From contig NZ_CP135916.1 of assembly GCF_032391395.1 (NCBI RefSeq), positions 1,054,001 through 1,118,000 on the forward strand: a DNA stretch of 64,000 nt. The letters are read 5' to 3'. The stretch comes from Sphingomonas sp. Y38-1Y. GTDB lineage: Bacteria > Pseudomonadota > Alphaproteobacteria > Sphingomonadales > Sphingomonadaceae. Below are positions 7,923-17,315 of the stretch, one piece after another. The notes beneath the pieces were generated by a model. That model did not search any database. It had not been told where the DNA came from and worked only from the letters and a program-made list of their open reading frames with translations. The first letter of the stretch is position 1. Each line of letters starts with the position of its first letter. A program made the translations under genes and the position numbers.

Positions 7923-8984
7923 ATGGACGGCACGAGGGTTCGGGCGCCGAGGGACGGCGCGCGCGCGGCGATGATGGGCTTGCTGCTGGCATTCGGCGGC
8001 GGAAGCGCGTGGGCGCAGACGCGCGAGGAAGTGCGGATCGCCTCCGCGCCCGGCGTCACGCTGGCGGGAACGCTGCACCTGCCGGCGCGTGGGTCGCGGC
8101 ATCCGCTCGTGGTCGTGGTCCAGGGAAACGGGCGCAATGCGCGCGGCGGTTATGGCGAGATCATCAAGCGGCTGAACGCCGACGGCATCGCCGCGCTGGA
8201 ATATGACAAGCGCGGCGTGGGACAGTCGACCGGCACCTATGAGGAGGACGTACCCAAGCTCGTCGCCGATTGCGCCGCAGCGGTGGCGGCGATGCGCGCG
8301 CGCGGCGACATCGACGGCAGCCGCATCGCGCTGTTCGGGCACAGTCAGGGCGGCGTCGTCACGCCGGCCGTCGCGGTCGGCGATCCGCGCATCGCGGCGG
8401 TGGTGATGGCGGGCGGCTCGGTCGGCGACGGGCTCCCGTATCTGAAGCGCGCGATCCGCAACCAGATGCTCGCGGCCGGTCGTCCGGCGCCCATGGTCGG
8501 GCCTGCGGTCGAGGCGGTCGGCGCGCTGCTCCAGGCGCGGATCGACAAGCGGGAAGATGCCGCGATCGTGCCGCTGCGCGCGGCGGTGGTCGAGCGGTTC
8601 CTGGCCGCCGGTTTCACGCAGGCGGAGGCGAACGGCGGGCTGGCGATGATCGACACGCCGCAGGCCTGGCAGATCGACAAGCTGCGCGCGGGCAGCGACC
8701 TCAAGGCGCTGCGCATTCCCGTGCTCGCCATCTTCGGCAGCAGGGATCCGCTGGTCGTCGCCTCCGACGAGGCACCGGCGGCGACCGCGGCGCTGGCGGG
8801 CAATCCGCGGGCGCGCGTCGTCGTGCTTCAGGGCCTGAGCCACTGGTTTCAGGAAGGCGCGGTGACCGGCAATGCCGAGGAAGTCGAGCGGCTCGGCCCC
8901 AACATGGGTTCGCCGCGGGTCGTGACGCTGGTCGGCGACTTCGTTCGCGACGCGGTCAGTCCGATGCGTGCCGCGAGCCGATGA
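7923..8984 (+). CDS. alpha/beta-fold hydrolase, exported
   Basis: A 353-residue serine hydrolase with an N-terminal hydrophobic signal ending near AWAQ. The catalytic triad is visible: nucleophile elbow GHSQGG, Asp in FGSRDPLVV and His in GLSHWF. It resembles the dienelactone hydrolase/acyl-peptidase-like alpha/beta hydrolases often annotated as 'alpha/beta fold hydrolase'; the substrate is unknown. Its last 29 bases overlap the 3' end of the opposite-strand membrane protein gene. Confidence 0.85.
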   Translation: MDGTRVRAPRDGARAAMMGLLLAFGGGSAWAQTREEVRIASAPGVTLAGTLHLPARGSRHPLVVVVQGNGRNARGGYGEIIKRLNADGIAALEYDKRGVGQSTGTYEEDVPKLVADCAAAVAAMRARGDIDGSRIALFGHSQGGVVTPAVAVGDPRIAAVVMAGGSVGDGLPYLKRAIRNQMLAAGRPAPMVGPAVEAVGALLQARIDKREDAAIVPLRAAVVERFLAAGFTQAEANGGLAMIDTPQAWQIDKLRAGSDLKALRIPVLAIFGSRDPLVVASDEAPAATAALAGNPRARVVVLQGLSHWFQEGAVTGNAEEVERLGPNMGSPRVVTLVGDFVRDAVSPMRAASR

Positions 8985-9729
8985 CGACCCCTGCGACGAC
9001 GAGGATCGCGGCGAGGATGACCGCACTCGCGATCGCCGCCGATTCCTGCCCGCCCGCCGCATAGATCGCGGCGAGCGCCCAGAGAAACACCCCGGCATAC
9101 GGCAGGTTGCCGCGACCCCGCAGCAACGCGGCGAGCGCGATTCCACCGGCGACGAGGATCACCGCGCCGCCGATCACGCCCGCTGCATCGCCACCCTCGA
9201 CCCCGTAGAAGCGCAGGCTCGCGGCGATGTTGACCGTGGTGGCGACGGTCAGCCAGGCGGCGAGCGCGCTGAGCGGCAGATAGGCGAACCAGCGCTCGCC
9301 CGTGGTCAGACGCGCATCGGACAACGCGCTATAGGCGACGAGCAGGCAGCCGAGCGTCCAGGCGATGATGACCACCGACACGGCGCCGAGGCCATAGACC
9401 TGCGTGTAGGCAGCCCACAGCGCGTTGCCGAGAAAGGCGCCCGCGGCGGGCATCCGCACGCTCGCCGCCACCGCGTTGCCGCGCTGCGCGGGCAATGCCT
9501 GCCAGATCGCGAACAGGAGCGAGCCCGTGTAGAGCGCGCCCCAGATCGAGAACGCCCAGCCTGCGGGCGTGATGAGCGTCCGCACCGCATCCGATTGCGA
9601 CCCGATCGGCTCACCCAGGCCGAGCAGCGGCAGCGTGGGCGTGACGATCTGGAGCACGGCGCAGAGCAGGACAAGAAGCTGCGGCGTGCCGAAAGCGGGC
9701 GCGGGGGCGGATTGGAAGCGGGTGGCCAT
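8956..9729 (-). CDS. TspO/MBR-like tryptophan-rich membrane protein
   Basis: A 257-residue integral membrane protein with about seven hydrophobic segments. The segment TPAGWAFSIWGALYTGSLLF resembles the PxGWxFxxxWxxLY region of TspO/MBR proteins, and further Trp-rich segments follow (NALWAAYTQVY, ERWFAYLPLSALAAWLTVAT). It is longer than bacterial TspO (about 160 residues), so it may belong to a TspO-related family of unknown ligand. It is transcribed convergently with the alpha/beta hydrolase and shares 29 bases with it. Confidence 0.65.
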   Translation of the reverse strand: MATRFQSAPAPAFGTPQLLVLLCAVLQIVTPTLPLLGLGEPIGSQSDAVRTLITPAGWAFSIWGALYTGSLLFAIWQALPAQRGNAVAASVRMPAAGAFLGNALWAAYTQVYGLGAVSVVIIAWTLGCLLVAYSALSDARLTTGERWFAYLPLSALAAWLTVATTVNIAASLRFYGVEGGDAAGVIGGAVILVAGGIALAALLRGRGNLPYAGVFLWALAAIYAAGGQESAAIASAVILAAILVVAGVVIGSRHASD

Positions 9730-9782
9730 GATCGGCCAACGCGCATACTGCAGGCTTGTTGCAGCATGCCGCGCCGAGCCCG

Positions 9783-10025
9783 TCAGTCGGCGATCGCCGA
9801 ATAGAGGAGGGTGGGGATGCCGATCAGCGCGATATAGCGCCAGATGCCCCAGTCGCCGCCCGACGCGGCTTCAGGGCGCGCCTCATGGTCGACGCAAAGG
9901 TCGAAGCGGCTCGAGAAGAAATGGCGCGGGCGGTTTTCGAGCACGCCGCGGCTGTCATGGTCGGGATGCTCGAGCATGATCGGCTCGGACCGACGATCGC
10001 CGGCATCGGGGGGCAGATTGGTCAT
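9783..10025 (-). CDS. small hypothetical protein with C-terminal membrane segment
   Basis: An 80-residue candidate whose polar N-terminal part is followed by a single hydrophobic C-terminal segment (WGIWRYIALIGIPTLLYSAIAD), as in a tail-anchored protein. The ATG at 9977 (MLEHPDHDSRG) is an alternative start. No clear ribosome-binding site is seen at either start. It lies just upstream of the TspO-like gene on the same strand. I do not recognise the family. Confidence 0.5.
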   Translation of the reverse strand: MTNLPPDAGDRRSEPIMLEHPDHDSRGVLENRPRHFFSSRFDLCVDHEARPEAASGGDWGIWRYIALIGIPTLLYSAIAD

Positions 10026-10272
10026 GGGGCAAGGTCCGCTTGTTCAGGGTGCGCGAGGCCGCGCACTGCGGCTCGTGCATCAGGGCGAAGGATCCCGAAC
10101 CCGCGCGATCCGCCGGGTCCGGGCTAGACGCGTGCGGCGAGTTGCCCGGCATGGGCGCGAAAACGCTCGAAAAGGGCGGTCGCGGACATGGGCCAAGTGT
10201 GGCCGGCGCAACGCCACTTTGCAAGCCGCAACGGCCCGTTATGGTGCGCAGCAATCAAGGAGAGGGGGCGGG

Positions 10273-10602
10273 ATGTCGGACATGGCGAGGGAGGCGGAAC
10301 AGGGCCGCGCGGCACGGATCGCGGCGGACCCGCGCTATCGCGATCTGGTGCGGCGGCGGAACCGCTTTGGCTTCGTCCTCACCGCGATCGTGCTCGTCGT
10401 CTATTTCGGCTTCATCCTGCTCGTCGCGTTCGACAAACCGCTGCTGGCGGCGCCGATCGCGGGCGGGGCGACGTCGCTGGGCATCCCGATCGGGATCGGC
10501 ATCATCCTGCTCTCGGTCGTGCTGACGGGCGTCTATGTCCGCCGCGCCAACACCGATTATGACGCGGCGCTCGCCGCCATCGTCGCGGAGCATGGCGCGT
10601 GA
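10273..10602 (+). CDS. DUF485 membrane protein, partner of ActP-type symporter
   Basis: A 109-residue protein with the DUF485 pattern: the soluble start [15 protein letters not shown], then two hydrophobic segments ([18 protein letters not shown] and [19 protein letters not shown]) and a short polar tail. In many proteobacteria a DUF485 protein is encoded directly before ActP, as here, where the genes overlap in GTGA. AAGGAG starts about 14 bases before the ATG. The region 10026-10272 upstream holds its promoter; I see no other feature there. Confidence 0.88.
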   Translation: MSDMAREAEQGRAARIAADPRYRDLVRRRNRFGFVLTAIVLVVYFGFILLVAFDKPLLAAPIAGGATSLGIPIGIGIILLSVVLTGVYVRRANTDYDAALAAIVAEHGA

Positions 10603-12251
10603 GGGCGACCCGGCTCGTCGCCATGCTGGCCTTGCTGGGGCTGCCGGCGGCGGCGCTGGCCGACACGATCGGTGCATCGGAGCAGCAGGCGACCAACTGG
10701 ACCGCGATCGGCATGTTCGGCGCGTTCGTGCTCGCGACGCTCGGCCTCACGCGCTGGGCGGCGGGACGGACCAAGACCGCGGCCGATTTCTATACGGCGG
10801 GCGGGGGGATCACCGGGTTCCAGAACGGGCTGGCGATTGCGGGCGACTTCATGTCGGCGGCGTCGTTCCTCGGCATCTCGGCGCAGATCTTCGCCGATGG
10901 CTATGACGGGCTGATCTACTCGATCGGGTTTCTGGTCGGCTGGCCGATCCTCCTTTTCCTGATGGCGGAGCGGTTGCGCAATCTGGGTCGCTTCACCTTT
11001 GCTGATGTCGCGAGCTTCCGCTTCGCGCAGGGGCCGGTGCGCGGCTTCGCCGCCACGTCGACGCTGCTCGTCGTGCTCTTCTACCTGATTGCGCAGATGG
11101 TGGGGGCGGGGCAGCTCATCAAATTGCTGTTCGGCCTGCCATACCCTTACGCGGTCGGCATCGTCGGCGTGCTGATGACCTTCTACGTGCTGTTCGGCGG
11201 CATGACCGCGACGACCTGGGTCCAGATCGTCAAGGCGGCGCTCCTGCTGGGTGCCGCGAGCTTCATCGCGATCGCGGTGCTGTGGCGCTACGGCTTCTCG
11301 CCCGAGGCGCTGTTCGCCGATGCGGTCGCGGTCAAGGGGACGCGCGCGATCATGGGGCCGGGCGGGTTCATCAAGGATCCAGTGAGCGCGATCTCGCTCG
11401 GCATCGCCCTGATGTTCGGCACCGCGGGGTTGCCGCACATCCTGATGCGCTTCTTCACCGTCCCCGATGCCAAGGCGGCGCGGACGTCGGTGCTGTGGGC
11501 GACGGGGTGGATCGGCTATTTCTATTGCCTGACCTTCATCATCGGCTTCGGCGCGATCGTGCTGGTGGGGACGGACCCGAGCTTCCTCGATGTCGAGGGC
11601 GGCCTGCGCGGCGGCCGCAACATGGCGGCGATCCATCTGGCGCAGGCGGTCGGCGGCAATCTGTTCCTGGGCTTCATCTCCGCCGTCGCCTTCGCGACGA
11701 TTCTCGCGGTGGTCGCCGGGCTGACGCTGTCGGGCGCGTCGGCGGTCAGCCACGACCTCTATGCCAGCGTGTTCCGGCGCGGACGCGCGGACAGCGCGGC
11801 CGAGCTTCGCGTGTCGCGGATCACCGTGCTCGTGCTAGCGGTGGTCGCGATCCTGCTGGGCATTGCGTTCGAGAAGCAGAATGTCGCGTTCATGGTCAGC
11901 CTCGCCTTTGCGCTGGCGGCCTCGAGCAACTTTCCGGTGCTGCTGCTGTCGCTGTTCTGGAGCGGATGCACGACGCGAGGCGTGGTCGCGGGCGGGCTGA
12001 CAGGGGCGCTCAGCGCGTTCGGGCTGACGATCCTGTCACCGGCCGTGTGGGTGACGGCGCTGGGCAATGCGGCGCCGATCTTCCCCTATGATAGCCCGGC
12101 GATCTTCTCGATGCCGCTTGCCTTCTTCGTCATCTGGCTGGTGTCGGTGACGGACCGCAGCGGCCGGGCGGCGGTCGATCGCAGCGGCTTCCTGGCGCAG
12201 CAGGTGCGTGCGGAGACGGGAATCGGCGCGGCGGCGGCGAGCAGCCACTAG
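10599..12251 (+). CDS. actP: cation/acetate symporter family protein (solute:sodium symporter)
   Basis: A 550-residue inner-membrane transporter of the SSS family, most like ActP, which takes up acetate and other short monocarboxylates with cations. It has a cleavable-looking signal ([13 protein letters not shown]), then about 13 membrane segments. Family features include [32 protein letters not shown], the sodium-site region and [17 protein letters not shown]. The start is GTG, overlapping the DUF485 stop. The substrate is inferred from the family and the DUF485 pairing. No acetyl-CoA synthetase gene is adjacent. Confidence 0.87.
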   Translation: MRATRLVAMLALLGLPAAALADTIGASEQQATNWTAIGMFGAFVLATLGLTRWAAGRTKTAADFYTAGGGITGFQNGLAIAGDFMSAASFLGISAQIFADGYDGLIYSIGFLVGWPILLFLMAERLRNLGRFTFADVASFRFAQGPVRGFAATSTLLVVLFYLIAQMVGAGQLIKLLFGLPYPYAVGIVGVLMTFYVLFGGMTATTWVQIVKAALLLGAASFIAIAVLWRYGFSPEALFADAVAVKGTRAIMGPGGFIKDPVSAISLGIALMFGTAGLPHILMRFFTVPDAKAARTSVLWATGWIGYFYCLTFIIGFGAIVLVGTDPSFLDVEGGLRGGRNMAAIHLAQAVGGNLFLGFISAVAFATILAVVAGLTLSGASAVSHDLYASVFRRGRADSAAELRVSRITVLVLAVVAILLGIAFEKQNVAFMVSLAFALAASSNFPVLLLSLFWSGCTTRGVVAGGLTGALSAFGLTILSPAVWVTALGNAAPIFPYDSPAIFSMPLAFFVIWLVSVTDRSGRAAVDRSGFLAQQVRAETGIGAAAASSH

Positions 12252-12322
12252 CGGGAGACTATACGCGCTGAGTCCTTGGTCGGACTGGTGTCGAACAGGC
12301 GGGAGCGCTTTCCCCTGACGAC

Positions 12323-12424
12323 CTCCCCGGCGAAGGCCGGGGTCCAGTTGAGGGACGCAGATGATCGGCGTTGCGCGTCGTCACTACGGCCTTCCCACCT
12401 GGACCCCGGCCTTCGCCGGGGGAG
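12323..12424. repeat. long inverted repeat, family C (CCCCGGCGAAGGCCGGGG)
   Basis: The left arm at 12323-12346 (CTCCCCGGCGAAGGCCGGGG then TCCAG) and the right arm at 12399-12424 are complementary except for one inserted G. About 52 bases lie between them. Each arm is itself partly palindromic. It sits between convergent actP and the GMC oxidoreductase gene; a second copy is at 42696-42799. Confidence 0.88.
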
Positions 12425-12456
12425 CAAAAGTTGGAAAGGACTGAGAACCCGCAAAC

Positions 12457-12480
12457 CCCCGCCGCATCGCTGCGGCGGGG
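12457..12480 (-). terminator. probable intrinsic terminator of the sugar operon
   Basis: The perfect 10-base arms CCCCGCCGCA (12457-12466) and TGCGGCGGGG (12471-12480) have a 4-base loop. Read on the minus strand the stem is followed by GTTTGCGG. The U-tract is short, but the hairpin starts only 7 bases past the stop of the GMC gene, the last gene of the operon. Confidence 0.6.
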
Positions 12481-12487
12481 ATTCGGA

Positions 12488-14167
12488 TCAGGCCTTCATC
12501 TGCTTGAACGCGTGGTCGGCGGCGCGGGCGGTCATCGCCATGAAGGTCAGCGACGGGTTGACGCACGACACCGACGCCATCTGCGCACCATCGGTGACGT
12601 AGAGGTTGGACGCGTCGTGCGCCTGGCTCCAGCCGTTCAGCACCGATGCGCGCGGATCGGACCCCATGCGGGCGCCGCCCATCTCGTGAATCGCGTCGCC
12701 GGGGACATGCTCGCCCTCATAGCTCGACACGTTGAGCAGGCCAGCACCCTTCAGCATCGCCTCGCCCTGCACGCGGGCATCGGCCATCATCTTGAGCTCG
12801 TTCTCGCGGAACGTGACGTCGAACTTCATCTGCGGCACGCCGAAACGATCGACCTTGGTCGGGTGCAGCGAGACGCGATTGTCCTTATAGGGCAGGCATT
12901 CGCCGAACGCGGTCATGCCGAACTTCCACGGGCCATAGCGGCGCATCGCGTGCTTCATCGACGCGCCGAAGCCGACCGGGCCGGCAGGGCTGCGTTGCGC
13001 GGAGCCCTGATAGCCATAGCCACGGCGGAAGCCCACGCCCTCCTCGCGGCCGATGTTGCGGAAGCGGGGGATATAGACCCCGCCTGGCCGCCGGCCATAT
13101 TCGATGAGGTCGGTCATGCCCGGGATCTCACCGTCGATGCTGACGCGGAAGATGTGGTCCATGACGTAGCGGCCCAAAGTCCCGCTATTGTCGAAATGGC
13201 TCCGCTCGCCGCCCGGCGCGCGCGAGTTCATCAGGATCTGCACCGATCCCATCGCCGAAGCGCACAGGAAGACGAGATCGGCGTTCACCGTCTCCGCCTG
13301 GCCGGTCTTGGCATCGATGTAGCGGACGCCGGTCACGCGCTTGGCGCGCGGATCATATTCGAGGTTGGTGACGACGGCGTCGGCCTGAAGCGTCAGCCGC
13401 CCGGTCGCCCGCGCGGCGGGCAGGGTAACCGCCTGAGTTGAGAAATAGGCGCCGAACGAGCAGCCATTGCCGCACTGGTTGCGGTGCTGGCACTTGGTGC
13501 GGTTCTGCTCCGGCTTGTCCTCGGTGATGTTGGACAGGCGCGTGTTGATGAGCTTGCGGCCGGGGAACTTGCCCTCCAGCTGCGTCTTCAGCCACTTCTC
13601 CGCGACGTTCATCGGCATTGGCGGCATGAATTCGCTGTCGGGCAGATAGGGCAGGTTCTCACGCGAGCCCGACACGCCGATATACTTCTCGACCTGGCTG
13701 TACCAGGGGACGAGGTCGTCGTAGCCGATCGGCCAGATGCCATCCACGCCTTCGCGCTTGTTCGCCTCGAAATCCTCGGGCGCCCAGCGGAAGCTCCAGC
13801 GACCCCAGATCAGCGACTTGCCGCCGACCGCGCCGGGACGGATCCAGTAGAACTTGCTCCCGTCCTCATAGGCATAGGGGTTGAGCCGGTCGTCATTGTA
13901 GAACTGGCGGTTGCTCGGCGCGACATAGCCATAGCGCGCGATCGAATAGTCGCTGTCGCGCAGCGGCTTGGGCATGATGTTGCGCGCCGGCACCTCGAAG
14001 GCGGGCTTGCCCTCATAGGTATAGTCGTCGCTGTGCTCGACCATCTTGCCGCGATCGAGCATCAGGACGCGCAGGCCCTTTTCGGTCAGTTCCTTGGCGG
14101 CATATCCGCCGCTGACTCCCGATCCGATGACGATCGCATCGAAGCGGTTGGTGGAAGCAGTCTGCAT
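12488..14167 (-). CDS. GMC family oxidoreductase (probable sugar/glucoside dehydrogenase large subunit)
   Basis: A 559-residue FAD-dependent oxidoreductase. The Rossmann motif GSGVSGGYAAKEL lies at residues 15-27, and the C-terminal GMC signature runs near DGAQMASVSCVNPSLTFMA, with His/Asn as the expected active-site pair. There is no signal peptide of its own. Its partner is the gluconate-2-dehydrogenase subunit-3 protein two genes upstream in the operon, which carries an Arg-Arg signal, so hitchhiker export through Tat is likely. By family this type oxidises sugar hydroxyls, including C3 of glucosides. No cytochrome c subunit is encoded here, so the electron acceptor is unknown. Confidence 0.87.
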   Translation of the reverse strand: MQTASTNRFDAIVIGSGVSGGYAAKELTEKGLRVLMLDRGKMVEHSDDYTYEGKPAFEVPARNIMPKPLRDSDYSIARYGYVAPSNRQFYNDDRLNPYAYEDGSKFYWIRPGAVGGKSLIWGRWSFRWAPEDFEANKREGVDGIWPIGYDDLVPWYSQVEKYIGVSGSRENLPYLPDSEFMPPMPMNVAEKWLKTQLEGKFPGRKLINTRLSNITEDKPEQNRTKCQHRNQCGNGCSFGAYFSTQAVTLPAARATGRLTLQADAVVTNLEYDPRAKRVTGVRYIDAKTGQAETVNADLVFLCASAMGSVQILMNSRAPGGERSHFDNSGTLGRYVMDHIFRVSIDGEIPGMTDLIEYGRRPGGVYIPRFRNIGREEGVGFRRGYGYQGSAQRSPAGPVGFGASMKHAMRRYGPWKFGMTAFGECLPYKDNRVSLHPTKVDRFGVPQMKFDVTFRENELKMMADARVQGEAMLKGAGLLNVSSYEGEHVPGDAIHEMGGARMGSDPRASVLNGWSQAHDASNLYVTDGAQMASVSCVNPSLTFMAMTARAADHAFKQMKA

Positions 14168-14190
14168 GGAAATCCCCTCCCGGAACGCGC

Positions 14191-15024
14191 TCAGTACCGC
14201 AGCGCGCGGAGCGTCTTGAAGCTGGTGGTGATATCGGGAAGATAGGGCGCGGGCGCCTGGTCGTTCTCGACATAGAAGTGGCGCACGCCTGCGCTCGACG
14301 GGCGGCGGAACAGGGCGGCGAAGTCGATCGTGCCCGCGCCGACCGCGGTCATCGACTTGTCCGCGCGCATGTCCTTGACGTGATAGGCGTAGAGACGCGG
14401 GCTGAGCCTGTCGATCAGCGCGCCGGCATCCTCGCCCGCACGGATCGCCCAGAACAGGTCGAGCTCCACCTTGACGAGCTTGGGATCGGTCGCGGTGAGA
14501 AAGCGGTCGTAGAGGCTGACGCCGTCGGGCTTCGTCGTGAACTCGAAGTCGTGATTGTGATAGGCGAAGCCGAGGCCCGCATTCGCCAGTCCCTCGGCAA
14601 AGCGGGTGAAGTTGGGAAGCGCCGCGGTCCAGCCCGCTTCGGTACGATACTGCTCGGTCATGTAGGGGAGGACGACGGTGTCGGCGCCGAGCGTCTTGGC
14701 GCGCGCGATCGTCCCGGCCATGTCGCCGAGCAGCAGGTCGTAGCCGACATGGATCGACGGGCAGCGAAGGCCGAGCCGGTCCATCGTCCGGCGCAGCATC
14801 GCGGCGTCCATCTTGTCATAGCCGCCGCCGCCATATTCGACTTCCTTGTAGCCGATGCGCGCGACCTTCCCGAGCGTGCCGGCCGGATCCTTCTCGAAGA
14901 TGTCGCGGACGGTGTAGAGCTGGAGGCCGATCCGCGCGATCGACTTGGCGGCGGCGAGGCGCGGGAGCGCACCGATGGCGAGCGTGGCGCCGGCGGCACC
15001 CATGAGCGTGCGGCGATCGATCAC
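14191..15024 (-). CDS. sugar phosphate isomerase/epimerase family protein, exported (TIM barrel)
   Basis: A 277-residue protein beginning MIDRRTLMGAAGATLAIGALPRL, an Arg-Arg (Tat-like) signal. The mature part is an AP-endonuclease-2-like TIM barrel (IGLQLYTVRD at its start). Candidate metal ligands are Glu in KEVEYG, Asp/Glu in VELDLFW, His in AYHVKD and Glu in FYVEND. It overlaps the upstream small-subunit gene by 4 bases. Relatives act on keto-sugars as isomerases, epimerases or C-glycoside deglycosidases. In this operon a 3-keto-sugar substrate is a reasonable inference. Confidence 0.82.
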   Translation of the reverse strand: MIDRRTLMGAAGATLAIGALPRLAAAKSIARIGLQLYTVRDIFEKDPAGTLGKVARIGYKEVEYGGGGYDKMDAAMLRRTMDRLGLRCPSIHVGYDLLLGDMAGTIARAKTLGADTVVLPYMTEQYRTEAGWTAALPNFTRFAEGLANAGLGFAYHNHDFEFTTKPDGVSLYDRFLTATDPKLVKVELDLFWAIRAGEDAGALIDRLSPRLYAYHVKDMRADKSMTAVGAGTIDFAALFRRPSSAGVRHFYVENDQAPAPYLPDITTSFKTLRALRY

Positions 15025-15593
15025 GAGCTGTAGACCTTGTTCACATTCGCATAGGGGAAGGCGCCGTTATATTCGCCGGGCACCGGGAGATATTCGCGCT
15101 CCACGGTGATGCCGATCTCCGACGTGTAATAGCCGGTGATGACGAGCTGTCGGAACCCGTCGAAGAAGGTCTTTCCGCCCGGCAGCTGGTCGTTCATCGC
15201 CAGCGTCAGCAGCGCGTCCTGCTGCGCCGGCTTCGCCTTCGCGCCCGTCACCTTGTAGTCGCGCATCGACCGCGCCTCGATCAGGTCGAGCCCTTCCAGG
15301 ATCGGCTTGCGCTCGTCCGGGTAGGACCAGTCGGCGAGCAGCTTTTCGATATAGGCGGGGACGCCCGCGGCGATCGCGCCCGGCGTGTCGGTCGTGGGGA
15401 TCACCCGCTCGGACAGCGCGGTCATCAGTGCGCGCTGCGCGGGCGTGAAGACCTGAACCGTCGCCGGTCCTTCGCTGATGACGGGCGGCGCGCCCTTCAC
15501 CTGCGCGGCGGCGGCGGCGCGCGCGATCGGGGCGAACGCCCCGGCGCCGAACATGGCGACCACGCCGGCGAGCGCGGTTCTACGGTCGATCAC
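15021..15593 (-). CDS. gluconate 2-dehydrogenase subunit 3 family protein
   Basis: A 190-residue small subunit of a GMC-type dehydrogenase. The Arg-Arg signal (MIDRRTALAGVVAMFGAGAFA) is followed by the family core FTPAQRALMTALSERVIPTTDTPGA and a C-terminal half with FFDGFRQLVITGYYTSEIG. Such subunits chaperone and export the flavoprotein subunit. It overlaps both neighbours by 4 bases (15021-15024 and 15590-15593), which implies translational coupling. The GMC gene follows after one intervening TIM-barrel gene. Confidence 0.85.
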   Translation of the reverse strand: MIDRRTALAGVVAMFGAGAFAPIARAAAAAQVKGAPPVISEGPATVQVFTPAQRALMTALSERVIPTTDTPGAIAAGVPAYIEKLLADWSYPDERKPILEGLDLIEARSMRDYKVTGAKAKPAQQDALLTLAMNDQLPGGKTFFDGFRQLVITGYYTSEIGITVEREYLPVPGEYNGAFPYANVNKVYSS

Positions 15594-16393
15594 TTGGCCA
15601 CTCCTTCAAGGTCCTGCGCGATCGCCGCTTCCGGCAGCGGGCGCACCCAGATGTTTCGGAACGATACGGGCGAGTCGTGATCCTGAAGCTGAATGGGGAG
15701 CGCATCAGGATGCGGCTTGTAGCTGGAAACGGTGCGCCAGATTGTCGTGCCCAGCATCGCCTGATGGTTCTGGACGAGCACGCCGTTCAGGAACGCGGTG
15801 ATGTAGGCGGGGCGAAGCAGCTTGCCCGACGCATCGAAGCGCGGCCGCTCGAATACCACGTCATAAGTCTGCCACTCGCCGGGCTTGCGCGAGGCGTTCA
15901 CCAGCGGCGGCTTCCAGCCATAGATCGCGCCGACCGTGCCGTCGGCATAGGTCGGGTTCTGGTACCCGTCGAGGATCTGGATCTCGTACCGCTCCATGAA
16001 CCAGATGCCGCTGTTGCCGCGATCCTGCGAGGTCCGGGTCGGCGGATTGGGGCTCATGAATTCCAGGTGGAGCTGGACGTCGCCGAAGCTCTGCTTGGTG
16101 GTGAGATTGCCCGCACCCTTGGGGATCGTCATCGCGCCGTTCGCGACCGTCCAGGGCGCCTTGCTGGGCGTCCAGGCGTCGAGCGAGCGGCCGTCGAACA
16201 GCACCACCGCGTCGGCGGGCGGGGCGCCGGGCTGGGCCGCAGGCGTGGTGACGGTGGGATAAGGGCGGTCGGCGTCGTGGACTCGCCACTTGCCGCCGGG
16301 CAGCACCGGCGTGTCCGTGAACCCCGGCTTGTCCTGTGCCGCGGCGGGGCCCGCCACCAGCACCGCCGCCAGCGCGGCCGCTCGCATCATCAT
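15590..16393 (-). CDS. DUF1080 domain-containing protein, exported (3-keto-disaccharide hydrolase type)
   Basis: A 267-residue secreted protein. I choose the first ATG of the triplet MMMRAAALAAVLVAGPAAAQ, at 16393, because AAGGAG at 16402-16407 sits 8 bases upstream. The DUF1080 fold covers about residues 65-260 (VVLFDGRSLDAW, FGDVQLHLEFMSP, NSGIWFMERYEIQILDGY, FRNIWVRPL). Members of this family hydrolyse or eliminate 3-keto-glycosides made by a C3 dehydrogenase. The neighbouring GMC pair and TIM-barrel proteins fit that pathway. Confidence 0.88.
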   Translation of the reverse strand: MMMRAAALAAVLVAGPAAAQDKPGFTDTPVLPGGKWRVHDADRPYPTVTTPAAQPGAPPADAVVLFDGRSLDAWTPSKAPWTVANGAMTIPKGAGNLTTKQSFGDVQLHLEFMSPNPPTRTSQDRGNSGIWFMERYEIQILDGYQNPTYADGTVGAIYGWKPPLVNASRKPGEWQTYDVVFERPRFDASGKLLRPAYITAFLNGVLVQNHQAMLGTTIWRTVSSYKPHPDALPIQLQDHDSPVSFRNIWVRPLPEAAIAQDLEGVAK

Positions 16394-16406
16394 CGTTCCT
16401 GCTCCT

Positions 16407-17315
16407 TCAGGCCGCGTCGATCGCGCGATAGGCGGCGACCAGCCGATCCTCGCCCGCGCGGCCCTTTGCCGAATTGCCATGTTCCATGCCGATTACGCCC
16501 GAATAGCGGCGCCCGCGCAGCCATTTGACGATATTGGCATAGTTGATCTCGCCCGATCCCGGCTCCTTGCGGCCGGGATTGTCGCCGAACTGGATATAGC
16601 CGATCTCCGACCAGCATTCCGTCATCGCGGGGATCAGGTTCCCCGACTGGATCTGCTCGTGATAGAGGTCGGCGAGGATCTTGACCGAGGGGCGATCGAC
16701 GCCGCGCGCGACGGCGTAACCCTGCGCGATCGTCTGCATATAGACGCCCGGATGATCGGTGCGCGTGTTGAGCGGCTCCATCACCAGCACCAGGCCCGAG
16801 GCCTCGACGAGGTCGGCGGCGCGGCGCATCGTGTCGACGACGCGCGCGGTCTGGACGTCGAGCGGGATACGCGGGTCCATGAAGCCGGTGACGACGGTCG
16901 CGTGGCGCGCGTTCAGCCGCTTGGCGACGTCGAGCGACGCCTTGATCCCGGCAAGATAGCTTTCGCGATCGGCATCGTCGTTGCCGCCCAGGCGCGGGCG
17001 CATCTCGCTCCAGCGCGGCATGCCGGCGACGAACACGCCCATCGTCATGCCGCGATCCGCCAGCATCTTGGCCATGCGCGTCTGCTCGGCGACGGGGCGC
17101 TTGGCCGCCTCGTTATCCTCCCAGGCGGTGAAGCCCTGGTCGGCGGCATAGGCGATCTGTTCGAACAGCCCGCCGCGACTGGCGAAGCTGCCCTCGTGCG
17201 GGGCATAGCCCAGCGAGAAGCGTGCAGCGTTCGACCGCGGCGCCTGCGCACAGGCGGCGGCGAGCGGCGCGGCGACCGCGGCGGCGCCGATCAGGGCCCG
17301 GCGCGACAGCGTCAT
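16407..17315 (-). CDS. hydroxypyruvate isomerase-like TIM-barrel protein, exported
   Basis: A 302-residue protein with the signal MTLSRRALIGAAAVAAPLAA followed by ACAQ: a twin-arginine motif together with a lipobox (LAAAC), so it may be a Tat-exported lipoprotein. The mature part is a sugar isomerase TIM barrel with metal-ligand candidates Glu in VMEPLNTR, Asp/His in ILADLYHEQIQ, Asp in IQFGDNPGR and Glu in GMEHG. The DNPGR segment is typical of hydroxypyruvate isomerase/Hyi-like proteins. Its ATG overlaps the MFS gene's stop (17312-17315). Confidence 0.84.
   Translation of the reverse strand: MTLSRRALIGAAAVAAPLAAACAQAPRSNAARFSLGYAPHEGSFASRGGLFEQIAYAADQGFTAWEDNEAAKRPVAEQTRMAKMLADRGMTMGVFVAGMPRWSEMRPRLGGNDDADRESYLAGIKASLDVAKRLNARHATVVTGFMDPRIPLDVQTARVVDTMRRAADLVEASGLVLVMEPLNTRTDHPGVYMQTIAQGYAVARGVDRPSVKILADLYHEQIQSGNLIPAMTECWSEIGYIQFGDNPGRKEPGSGEINYANIVKWLRGRRYSGVIGMEHGNSAKGRAGEDRLVAAYRAIDAA

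Noticed and set aside
10026..10254. Small open frames on both strands before the DUF485 gene
   Set aside because: They have Arg/Pro/Ala-biased compositions and no ribosome-binding site; the region reads as promoter and 5' leader.
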